Shown: one piece after another, positions 33,551 to 41,526 of the stretch
Position numbering within the stretch: the stretch's first letter is position 1
Layout of the letters: the number at the start of each line of letters is the position of its first letter
DNA from: JAEUHO01 sp046350655
GTDB lineage: Bacteria > Planctomycetota > PLA2 > JAEUHO01
Reading direction: 5' to 3'
NCBI GenBank assembly: GCA_046350655.1
Contig: JAXMAB010000014.1
Location: 67,614-131,613, forward strand
Length of the DNA: 64,000 bases
Program-made: the position numbers and the translations under genes
Notes under the pieces: generated by a model
Told to the model about the DNA's origin: nothing
Databases searched by the model: none
What the model saw: the letters and a program-made list of their open reading frames with translations, nothing else

Positions 33551-35665
33551 TCACCCCCCGGCGGCCGCGTCCCCGATCGCCGCCTCCCGGGCGCGGACCC
33601 GCGCGGCGAGGCGCGCGAGGTCCGGCGCCGCGAGCCCGCCGCGGTCGGCCAGGATCGCCTTCGCGACGCCCCGGGCCCGCAGCAGGACCGGGAGGTCGTC
33701 GGGGAGGCGCGCGGCGGCGAACTCGGGCGCCCCGTGCTGACGGGTGCCGAACAGGTCGCCGGCCCCGCGCAGCCGGAGGTCCTCCTCCGCGATCTCGAAC
33801 CCGTCCTCCGTGCGCGCGAGGACCTCCAGGCGGGCCGGCGTCGGCCCCGCGGACCGGTCGAGGAGCACGCAGAGCCCCCCGCCGGCGCCGCGACCGACGC
33901 GCCCGCGGAGCTGGTGGAGCTGCGAGAGCCCGAACCGCTCCGCGTGCTCGACGACGAGCACCGTCGCGTTCGGGACGTCCACCCCCACCTCGACGACGAC
34001 GGTCGCGACGAGCACGTCGAGGCCCCCCGCGCGGAACGCCGCCATCACGGCCTGGCGCTCCTCGGCCTTCTGCCGGCCGTGCACGAGCCCCACGCGGGCC
34101 GCGGGCAGCGCGCGCGCCCAGGCCTCGCGTCCCGCGGTCGCGTCGCGCAGGCCCGCGCGGTCGGACTCCTCGACGAGCGGGTAGACGACGAAGGCCTGGC
34201 GGCCCGCGCGCAGCTCGGCCCGCACGCGCTCGAACACGCGGGGCCCGTCCGCCGGCGTGGCGACCCACGTCGTGCGCGGGCCGCGGCCCGGCGGCAGGCC
34301 GTCGAGCACGGTGACGTCGAGGTCGCCGTACGCGACCATCGCGAGCGTGCGCGGGATCGGCGTCGCCGTCATCACGAGCAGGTGCGGCGCGGCGCCCTTG
34401 CTGACGAGCTCGCGGCGCTGCGCCACGCCGAACTTGTGCTGCTCGTCCACGACGACGAGCGACAGCCGCTCGAACCGCACGTCGCGCGACAGCACCGCGT
34501 GCGTGCCCACCACGAGGTCGACCTCGCCGCGCGCGATCCGCTCGACGACGGCCGCGCGGGCCTTCCCGCGGCGCGCGCCGTACAGCGCCTCGACGCGCAC
34601 GTCGCTCCCATCGAGCCAGCGCCGCAGCGTCGCCTCGTGCTGCCGCGCGAGCACCTCGGTCGGCGCGACGAACGCGGCCTGCCGGCGGTTCGCGACGCAC
34701 GCGAGGCACGCGTAGACCGCGACGAGGGTCTTGCCCGCGCCGACGTCGCCCTGCAGCAGGCGGCTCATCGGCGTCGCGCGCGCGAGGTCGGCGCGGAGCG
34801 CGGCCACCGCGCGCTCCTGCGCGTCCGTGAGGCGGAACGGGAAGCGCGCGCGGATCCGGCGCTCGAGCTCGGGCGTGAACCGGAACGGCGTCGCCTCGGT
34901 CCCCGCGCGGGCCGCGCGGCGGCGCGCGAGCAGGAGCTCGTGGACCAGCAGCTCGTCGAACGCGAACCGCCGCCGCGCGCGCTCCGCGTCGTCGAGCGCC
35001 GCGGGGAAGTGGAGGTCGCGCGCCGCCGCCGCGAGCGGAGGCAGCGGCGCGCCGTCGAGGGCGCCCGACGGGACCGCGTCGAGCAGGCGCGCGGGCACGG
35101 CGTCGTCGAGGCGGTCCGCCGCCGGGAGCGCCAGCCAGACCGCCCGGCGCACGGCCGTCGAGGACAGCCCGGTCGTGAGCGGGTGCACGGGCACGAGCCG
35201 GCCGACGGACGGGTGCGGCGCGTCGTCGGGCGGGAGCCGCTCGACGGACGGCGACACCATCTCGGGCCGCGGCGCGCCGCGCGCGACGACGCCGAACAGC
35301 ACCACGCGCACGCCCGCGACGAGCGACCGCCCGAGCCACGGCTGGTTGAACCACCGCGCGCGCAGGTCGCCCGTGGCGTCGCGCACCGTCGCCTCGACGA
35401 TCGCGAGGCCCGTCCGCGCGCGCACGGTCCGCGACGCGGTCACCTCGCCGACGACCGCGACCTCCTCGCCGGCGACGAGGGTCTCGACGGGACGCGGGCG
35501 GCGGCGGTCCTCGAACCGGCGGGGCGCGAGGCGGAGCAGGTCGTCGAGGGTGCGCACGCCGAGCCGCGCGAACACCTCCGCGCGTGCCGCGCCGACGCCG
35601 GGCAGCCGCGCGACCGGGTCCGAGGGCGCGAGCGGCGCCGCGACGTCCGCCGCGCGGCGCGTCAC
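33551..35665 (-). CDS. recG: ATP-dependent DNA helicase RecG
   Basis: 704 residues. The N-terminal wedge/OB domain begins VARLPGVGAARAEVFARLGVRTLDDLLRLAPRRFEDR. Helicase motifs follow: QERAVAALRAD, Walker A LLQGDVGAGKT, VAPTEVLARQH, the DEQH box (VVVDEQHKFGVAQR), MTATPIPRTLA, VLVATVVVEVGVDVPNAT and QLHQLRGRVGRG. It remodels stalled replication forks and Holliday junctions. GTG 35665 overlaps the preceding stop by four bases. Confidence 0.96.
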   Translation of the reverse strand: MTRRAADVAAPLAPSDPVARLPGVGAARAEVFARLGVRTLDDLLRLAPRRFEDRRRPRPVETLVAGEEVAVVGEVTASRTVRARTGLAIVEATVRDATGDLRARWFNQPWLGRSLVAGVRVVLFGVVARGAPRPEMVSPSVERLPPDDAPHPSVGRLVPVHPLTTGLSSTAVRRAVWLALPAADRLDDAVPARLLDAVPSGALDGAPLPPLAAAARDLHFPAALDDAERARRRFAFDELLVHELLLARRRAARAGTEATPFRFTPELERRIRARFPFRLTDAQERAVAALRADLARATPMSRLLQGDVGAGKTLVAVYACLACVANRRQAAFVAPTEVLARQHEATLRRWLDGSDVRVEALYGARRGKARAAVVERIARGEVDLVVGTHAVLSRDVRFERLSLVVVDEQHKFGVAQRRELVSKGAAPHLLVMTATPIPRTLAMVAYGDLDVTVLDGLPPGRGPRTTWVATPADGPRVFERVRAELRAGRQAFVVYPLVEESDRAGLRDATAGREAWARALPAARVGLVHGRQKAEERQAVMAAFRAGGLDVLVATVVVEVGVDVPNATVLVVEHAERFGLSQLHQLRGRVGRGAGGGLCVLLDRSAGPTPARLEVLARTEDGFEIAEEDLRLRGAGDLFGTRQHGAPEFAAARLPDDLPVLLRARGVAKAILADRGGLAAPDLARLAARVRAREAAIGDAAAGG

Positions 35666-36099
35666 CGCGGCCCCCGCAGGCGCGGGCCCGCCCACGACGC
35701 GGGATAGTCCGCCAGGAAGCGGTCGGCCGCGCGCCCGCGGACCGCCTCCGGGCCCGCGATCGCGAGGCGCAGCAGCGCCCGCGCGCGCGCCGGCGACGGC
35801 GGGCCGTCGAACGCGAAGCGGAGCAGCGCCGCGTCGTCGCCCGAGGCGACGACGGCGACCAGCTCGACCTCCGCGCGCGCGCCCGGGTCGAGCGCCGCGC
35901 GGGCGCCCACCGCCTCGACGGCGCGCGCGAGCGCGTCGCGGTCGGGCTTGCGGTCGTGGGCGTCGAGCGCCCGCAGCGCCTTCTCGACGGCGGGCGGGCG
36001 CGCCGCGCGCGGGCGCGACGACGGACGCAGCGCCACGCCCGCGACGAGGCCGGCGACGAGGCCGGAGCAGCCGAGGAGGACGACGGAGCGGCGCCGCAT
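35662..36099 (-). CDS. Small membrane-anchored hypothetical protein
   Basis: 145 residues: MRRR, then a hydrophobic stretch with a possible lipobox-like LLGC followed by GLVAGLVAGVAL, and a helical Ala/Arg-rich domain ending in FLADYPASWAGPRL. TPR-like helices are possible but not clear. It lies between the anti-sigma gene and recG and is coupled to recG by a GTGA overlap. Not recognised. Confidence 0.6.
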   Translation of the reverse strand: MRRRSVVLLGCSGLVAGLVAGVALRPSSRPRAARPPAVEKALRALDAHDRKPDRDALARAVEAVGARAALDPGARAEVELVAVVASGDDAALLRFAFDGPPSPARARALLRLAIAGPEAVRGRAADRFLADYPASWAGPRLRGPR

Positions 36100-36140
36100 C
36101 GCGCGTCAGGCTACGACGGGACCGGCCGTTCCGCCCGCGA

Positions 36141-37895
36141 TCAACGCGGCAACACGACGATCCGCACCCGACGGACGGCCGACGGCGCGCCCGGGTCGCC
36201 CGCGCCCGCGGCCGGGGCGCCGGAGGAACCGGCGTCCTTCGCCGCGCCCGGCCCCGGCGCCGCGCCGGGTGCGCCGCCGCCCTTCGCCGCGGGCGCCGAC
36301 GGGGCGGCACCGGCCTTGTCGTGGCCCGCCGGCTCGCGCGGGGGCGCAGGCGGGGCGACCGGCCGCGCGTCGCCCTTCTCGCCGGCCTCGGCCCGCTTCG
36401 GCGTCGCCGCGCCGTCGGCGTCCGCGCCGGGTCGGGGCGCGGGGCCCTCGGCGTGTCCGGGCTTCCCGTCCAGGGCCTCGGCCTCGTCGGCGTCGTGGAG
36501 TTCCCGCGACAGCGCGCGCGCGCCTCGGCCAGCGCGGCATAGGCCGCGGGCGTCAGCTCGGCGACGAACGAGCCCAGGGCCCGCCGTCGTCCGAGGCCTC
36601 GCGGTCCGCCGACGACCCGTCGCCGGCGCGGCGCTCCTTGCGCGCGGCCGAGAGCGCGTCGTCGGGCGCGACGACGTCGAGCGCCGGACGGTCCGCCGCG
36701 GCCCGCGGCGGCGCGAGCCCGAGCACCGCGAGCGCGGCGCGCACCTCGTCGACGGAGCCCGCGCGGACGACGACGACCTCGTCCACGCCTTCCTCGGCGC
36801 GGAGGAGCCCGGCCCGCAGGCCCGCCGCGGGATCCGCCGGGGGCGCCCCCCGCGAACCGAAGCGCGCTCCGCGTCGCCCGGACGCCGCGGCCGTCGGCGT
36901 GGCGGCCGGCGTCGTGGCGGCCGGCGGCGTGGCGGCCGGCGGCGTGGCGGCCGGCGGCGTGGCGGGGTCGCCCGAGGCGGGCGCGTCCGGGGCGCCGGCG
37001 TCCGTCGCCCCGGTCTCGGCCGACGGCGGCGGCGCGGCCGGCGCGGGGACGACCGGCAGGGGCGGGGTCGTGGGCGGCGTCGGGGCGGCGCGATCGGCGC
37101 CGGCGGGACGTCGCTCGGCCGACGCAGGCCCTCGGGCACCGCACCGCCGGGCGCCCGGAACGGCGCCGACTCGGCCCCGCCGCCGCCGCTCCCGCCGCGG
37201 ATCGCCGGACCGCCGGCGCGGGGCGCATCCGCAGGCGGCGCGGTCGCGCCCGGCGGCGGCGGCGCCTCGCCCGGGGCGCGCGCGCCGGGCGCGACCGCGT
37301 CCGCGGTGCGGGCCCACGTGCCGTCGTCGCGCGCGCGGAGGTCGCCGGTGGGCGCGGCGACGTTCTTCCCGTCGGTCCGCAGCTCCTTCGCGACCGGCGT
37401 CGACGACGTCGAGCGGTCCGCGCGCATCGCGAGGTAGAGCCCGCCGCCGAGCACGAGGCCGAGCCCGGCCGCCAGCGGGACCGCGAACCGCGAGAACGAG
37501 AGCATCCGCCCGCGCCCCGGCGCAGGGCTCGACGCGGGCCCCGCGTCCGCGGCCGCGGTCGCCGTCGGCGGACGCCCCGCCGCGTCGGCGGCCGGCGACG
37601 CCGGGCGCGCGGCCCGCTCGTCGCGGCCGCGGGTGTCGCGGCGACGGGCTCCGAGGGCGGCAGGCCCTGCGCGCGCGCGGACGCGCGCGAGGAAGTCCGA
37701 CGGCACCGCGACCGGCGCGGGCATCGCCGCGAGCGCGGCGCGCATCCGCAGCAGCTCCGCGTGCGCGGCCGCGAGCGCCGGCTCCTCGGCGAGGCGACGG
37801 CGGAGGTCGTCCGCGGCCGCCGGCGAGAGCCGCTCGTCCACGAGGTCGTTCAGCAGCGCGACGTCGTGCGGGTGCGTCCCGCGGGGCGAGCTCAT
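36141..37895 (-). pseudogene. Anti-sigma factor gene with three apparent single-base deletions
   Basis: The start (ATG 37895, overlapping the sigma stop as ATGA) encodes a zinc-less anti-sigma N terminus (HDVALLNDLVDERLSPAAADDLRRRLAEEP) and a TM segment (FAVPLAAGLGLVLGGGLYLAM). The meaningful frame then changes near 37081-37086 (a GGGG run), again near 36575-36585 (GGGCCC) and again near 36511-36523 (a GC run). Each change equals one missing base, and after three the original frame returns and runs to the 36141 stop. The middle frames encode Pro/Ala/Thr repeats, EVVVVRAGSVDEVRAALAVLGL and FVAELTPAAYAALAEA. Either the gene is decayed or the assembly has indel errors in GC runs; the latter seems likelier. 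Confidence 0.7.
36901..36960. repeat. Four tandem copies of a 15-base unit
   Basis: GGCGGCCGGCGGCGT repeats from 36901, 36916, 36931 and 36946 (the first copy with one change), encoding an Ala-Thr-Pro-Pro-Ala repeat in the extracytoplasmic linker of the anti-sigma protein. Likely length-variable. Confidence 0.75.
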
Positions 37896-38578
37896 CGGGC
37901 GCCCTCCCGCGCGTCGGTCGCCGGCGCCGGCGCGAGCGACGGACCGCCCTCCGCGGGCTCGGCGAGCGTCGGCGCGAGCCGGCGGTGGAGGTCGCTGCGC
38001 GCGCGGTGCAGGCGGCTGCGGACCGTCCCGATCGGCACCTCGAGCACCTCGGCGATGTCGTCGTACGAGAGGTGCTCGGCGTCACGGAGCAGGAGCACCT
38101 CGCGCGCCTCGTCGTCGAGCTCCGTGAGCGCGACCGCGAGCGCCGCCGCGACCTCGCGGCCCCGCGCCTCCTCGAACGGCGAGGGCCCGGACGCCGGCAG
38201 CGTCGCGACGAGCGCGACGTCGGCGCCGCCGTCGTCGGGGCGTGCGGCGTCGAGGGAGAGGAGGGTCTGGTGTTTCACGGTGCGGCGGCGGCGGAGCTCG
38301 TTCCGGCACTGGTTGATGGCGATGCGGGTGAGCCAGGTCGAGAACCGCGCCTCCCCCGCGAACCGCGCGAGGCCCCGCCACGCGCGGACGAAGGCCTCCT
38401 GCGCGGCGTCGAGCGCGGCGTCGGCGTCCCCGAGGATCCGTCCGCAGAGCCGCACGATGCGGGCTTCGTGGCGGCGGACCAGGTCGTCGAACGCGGCGCT
38501 CGACCCGCGCCGGACGGCTTCGACGAGGTCGAGGTCGGGATCGGCGGGTACGGGGGAGAGCGACGGTTGCGAAGGCAT
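37892..38578 (-). CDS. ECF-type RNA polymerase sigma factor (first copy)
   Basis: 228 residues. Region 2 is AFDDLVRRHEARIVRLCGRILGDADAALDAAQEAFVRAWRGL..FSTWLTRIAINQCRNELRRRR. Region 4 is LDDEAREVLLLRDAEHLSYDDIAEVLEVPIGTVRSRLHRARSDL. The long variable linker and acidic C-terminal tail fit group IV sigma factors. It is followed, with an ATGA overlap, by a membrane anti-sigma gene, the usual signal-transduction pair for envelope stress. Target genes are unknown. Confidence 0.95.
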   Translation of the reverse strand: MPSQPSLSPVPADPDLDLVEAVRRGSSAAFDDLVRRHEARIVRLCGRILGDADAALDAAQEAFVRAWRGLARFAGEARFSTWLTRIAINQCRNELRRRRTVKHQTLLSLDAARPDDGGADVALVATLPASGPSPFEEARGREVAAALAVALTELDDEAREVLLLRDAEHLSYDDIAEVLEVPIGTVRSRLHRARSDLHRRLAPTLAEPAEGGPSLAPAPATDAREGAR

Positions 38579-39172
38579 TGGACCCGGCGTGTGGGTGGCG
38601 GTTCCCGGCGGACCGTCCCCCCGGGGGCCGCGCGGCCCGGGGTCGGTTCCCAGGGTAGTACGCGTACCCGGGGCCGTCGTTCGGCAAATTTCACGTCCGA
38701 ACCGTGGTCGCGCCGCCGCGGTCCGGTCCCGGCGCGTGGCGCCGCGGTCGAGCGGGGCCCCGCGACCCGTCGGCGCCCCTGGGCCCGCGACCCGCGCCCG
38801 GGGCACGCGAGGCCCGGCGCGCGACGGGCCTCGCGTCCCCGCGCCGGACGGCCGCGTCCCGGGCCGCCCTCGCCCGGCCCCTGCACGAGGGGACGACGTT
38901 GGGGCCACGGCTGCGACCCGACCGTGTTGCAGGGCGACCGGCGGTCACGAACGCGCACGCCACGTCGCGTGAATCACGGGGATGGGGCGCCTCGGCGTCG
39001 TGCCAGAACGAGGCCTCCCTCGCAGGCGCTACGCCCGCTCGGGCCCTTCCCCGCCACGCGGACCGGTGGGCCGGGTCGCCTCCGCGCGGCGCCCGGGTCG
39101 CCTCCGTCGCCCCCCACCGGCCGGGGGCATCGCGCGGCCCCGACCCCGCTCCTCCCGCGTGCGTGGACCGGG
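38579..39172. other. Non-coding region between the ECF sigma gene and the PP2C gene
   Basis: No convincing gene. A less GC-rich patch (38683-38698) and an inverted repeat GGGTA-N7-TACCC (38653-38669, containing GTACGCGTAC) lie ~80 bases upstream of the sigma start and may be its promoter/operator. The hairpin 38805-38836 is listed separately. The stretch 38940-39172, after the PP2C stop, shows nothing recognisable. Confidence 0.4.
38805..38836. repeat. Paired dispersed motif forming a hairpin
   Basis: ACGCGAGGCCCG (38805-38816) is exactly complementary to CGGGCCTCGCGT (38825-38836), with an 8-base loop. Unlike most pairs it lies in the middle of an intergenic region, 337 bases past the PP2C stop. 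The left arm carries a preceding GGGC and the right arm a following CCCC. Confidence 0.6.
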
Positions 39173-40003
39173 CTACCGCGCGCCGAGCGCGGGGCCGAGG
39201 CGCGCGAGGAGGACCGTGATGTTGTCGGTCCCGCCCTCGGCCTCGGCGGCGTCGATGAGGCGCTGGCACTGCTGCTCGAGCGGACCTTCCTTCTTGAGGA
39301 TGCCCTCGAGCGTCGCGGGCTTCACGAGGCCCGAGAGGCCGTCGGTGCACAGGAGCAGCTTGTCGCCGTCCTCGACCGGCACGCTGTCGTGCTTCGGCTC
39401 GAGCTCCTCCTCGCTGCCGAGCGCCTGGAGGATGATGTGGCGCGCGGGGAGCCGCTCGGCCTCCTCCTCGGTGAGGAGGCCGTCGTCGACGAGCTTGCTG
39501 ACGAGGCTCTGGTCCTTCGTGAGCTGCTTCAGGTGGCCGCGGCGGAGGAGGTAGGCGCGGCTGTCGCCGACCTGGAAGAGCTCGACGGCGCCGTGGACGA
39601 CCCACGCGACCGTGAGCGTCGTGCCCATGCCCTCGCGCGCGACGTCGCGGGCGCTGTCCGCGCGGATGCGGTCGTTGGCGGCGCGGACCGCGGCGAGCCC
39701 GACCTCGGCGATCTCGCGGGGCGTCGGGGTGCGGCCCGAGGGGAGGCGCCGCGGGATCTCGTCGGCGACCGTCTCGACGGCGAGCCGGCTGGCGACCTCG
39801 CCGGCCTTGGCGCCGCCCATGCCGTCGGCCACGGCGAGGAGGAACCCCGGGAACGGCGTCGCGCCGCTGGCCTCGCGGTCGCCGCAGCGGGCGTCGGCGT
39901 CGCCGACGCGCCCGAGCCACAGGTTGTCCTCGTTGTTGGGACGGACCCGGCCCGTGGACGTACGTCCGGCGGCGAAGACGCGGAGGGGCGGCGAGTCGGC
40001 CAT
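39173..40003 (-). CDS. PP2C-family Ser/Thr protein phosphatase
   Basis: 276 residues matching stand-alone bacterial PP2C (PrpC/Stp type): GRVRPNNEDNLWLG, VADGMGGAKAGEVASRLAVE, GMGTTLTVAWV, FQVGDSRAYLLRRGHLKQLTKDQS, LLLCTDGLSGLV and GGTDNITVLLARL. The metal-binding Asp residues (NED, ADGMGG, TDGL, GGTDN) are intact. An insertion of ~15 residues (RCGDREASGATPFPG) precedes the VADGMGG strand. It reverses Hanks-type kinase signalling; no kinase gene is in the window. Confidence 0.95.
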   Translation of the reverse strand: MADSPPLRVFAAGRTSTGRVRPNNEDNLWLGRVGDADARCGDREASGATPFPGFLLAVADGMGGAKAGEVASRLAVETVADEIPRRLPSGRTPTPREIAEVGLAAVRAANDRIRADSARDVAREGMGTTLTVAWVVHGAVELFQVGDSRAYLLRRGHLKQLTKDQSLVSKLVDDGLLTEEEAERLPARHIILQALGSEEELEPKHDSVPVEDGDKLLLCTDGLSGLVKPATLEGILKKEGPLEQQCQRLIDAAEAEGGTDNITVLLARLGPALGAR

Positions 40004-40166
40004 TCCTGCCTGTGGAGCCCTTCCGCGGACGGCCCGACGTCGAGCACCCGACGGCGGGCACGAAACCCTACCCTCCACCGGCCCGGCACGCAAACGCGGG
40101 GAGCCGCCCCCGCCGCGAGCGGCACAGGCGCCTTGACCGTCCCGCCCCCCGCCGGACAATCCCCCC

Positions 40167-41492
40167 ATGCCGCACCGCCCCCTCGCCCTCGTCCCCGCGG
40201 CCCGCCGTCCCGCGCCCCGCCTCGCCGTCGCCGCGGCCGTCCTCGGCCTCGCGTCGGTCCTCCGCGGGGCGCCCGCGGCCGACGCCGCGCCCGCGCTCCC
40301 GGTCGTCGAGGTCGTCCCCTTCGACGGCCCGACGGTGTCGGGGCCGCTGGCGGCCGTGACGGCGACCGAGGTCCGGCTCGAGGGCCGCGCGGAGGCCCTC
40401 GACCTCGACGGGGTCCGCGAGGTCCGGTTCCCGGGCGCGGCGGCCCCGGCCGCGGCCGCGGCCGGCGAGGGCACGCCCGTGCGGGTCGCGCTCCGCGGCG
40501 AGGAGCTGATCGTGGGCCGCGTCGTCGGCGCGGACGACGTCGGCGTCGACGTCGCGGCGCCGGGCCTCGACCGCCTCCGGCTCGTGTTCGACGTCGTCCG
40601 CCGCATCGAGGCCGACCCGCCGGGCCGCGCCCCGTGCGACCGGACCGCGCTCCAGAACGCCCCGCGGCCGAACGCGGACGTCGCGTACACCCGCGCGGGC
40701 GACGCGTACGCGGGGACCCTCGAGGGCGCCACCACCGAGGGCCTCGTCGTGGACGGCGGCGGCACGAAGTCGACGGTGCGGTGGGGCGACCTCGCGGTGC
40801 TCCACGTGGACGAGCCGCCGCTGCCGCCCCCGTCGGGCCGCACCGCGGAGCTCGAGACGAAGGGCGGCACGCGGCTCCCCGCGACCGCCGCGACGTTCGA
40901 CGGCGCGACGTGGACGCTCAAGACCGCGTCCGGGCTCGACGTGCGCGTGCCGACGGCCGCCACGCAGGTCGTGCGGTTCGCCGGGGGCCGCTTCGTCCAC
41001 GCGAGCCGGCTGCCGTTCACGAACCGGTTCACGCCGCGGCACGAGGACGAGCTGCTGCCCGAGCAGTATCACGCCCCGTGGTACGCGGCGACCGCCGACC
41101 GCACGGTCTACGGCTGCCCGCTGCGGGTCGCCGGCGTGACGTACCGCCACGGCCTCGGCGTGCACGCGAAGAGCGTCGTGACGCTGCCGCTCGGGAAGAA
41201 GTACGTCCGGCTCGTCGGGAAGTTCGGCGTGGACGACAACGACGAGACGTCGCGGGACGTGCAGCCCCCGCCCGAGCGCCTGCGCGGCGACGTCACCGCG
41301 CGGATCGTCGCGGACGGCCGCGAGGTGTGGAGCAGCAACGGGAGCGTGAAGTGGGGCCAGCCCGCGCGCGTGCTCCCGTCGATCGACGTCACCGGCGTCG
41401 AGACGGTCCTGCTCGAGGTCGACTTCGGCGCCGAGGACGACATCAACGACTTCGCCGACTGGGTCGACCTCGCCCTCGAGCGCGCCCGATGA
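40167..41492 (+). CDS. Secreted NPCBM-domain protein
   Basis: 441 residues with a signal peptide (APRLAVAAAVLGLASVLRGAPAADA). Three repeated small beta domains follow (VEVVPFDGPTVSGPLAAVTATEVRLEG, YAGTLEGATTEGLVVDGG, LPATAATFDGATWTLKT), which look like duplicated SH3-like units. The C-terminal ~140 residues are an NPCBM (novel putative carbohydrate-binding) domain: YGCPLRVAGVTYRHGLGVHAKSVV, FGVDDNDETSRD and VLLEVDFGAEDDINDFADWVDL. Such proteins are typical of planctomycetes and may bind surface glycans. The VWA-type gene begins 34 bases downstream. Confidence 0.92.
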   Translation: MPHRPLALVPAARRPAPRLAVAAAVLGLASVLRGAPAADAAPALPVVEVVPFDGPTVSGPLAAVTATEVRLEGRAEALDLDGVREVRFPGAAAPAAAAAGEGTPVRVALRGEELIVGRVVGADDVGVDVAAPGLDRLRLVFDVVRRIEADPPGRAPCDRTALQNAPRPNADVAYTRAGDAYAGTLEGATTEGLVVDGGGTKSTVRWGDLAVLHVDEPPLPPPSGRTAELETKGGTRLPATAATFDGATWTLKTASGLDVRVPTAATQVVRFAGGRFVHASRLPFTNRFTPRHEDELLPEQYHAPWYAATADRTVYGCPLRVAGVTYRHGLGVHAKSVVTLPLGKKYVRLVGKFGVDDNDETSRDVQPPPERLRGDVTARIVADGREVWSSNGSVKWGQPARVLPSIDVTGVETVLLEVDFGAEDDINDFADWVDLALERAR

Positions 41493-41526
41493 CCCGCCGG
41501 CGCGGCCCGCGCCGCCCCTCGTCGCC

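Noticed and set aside
36901..36960. Possible CRISPR-like array
   Set aside because: Direct 15-base repeats with no spacers, in phase with coding Pro/Ala/Thr repeats.
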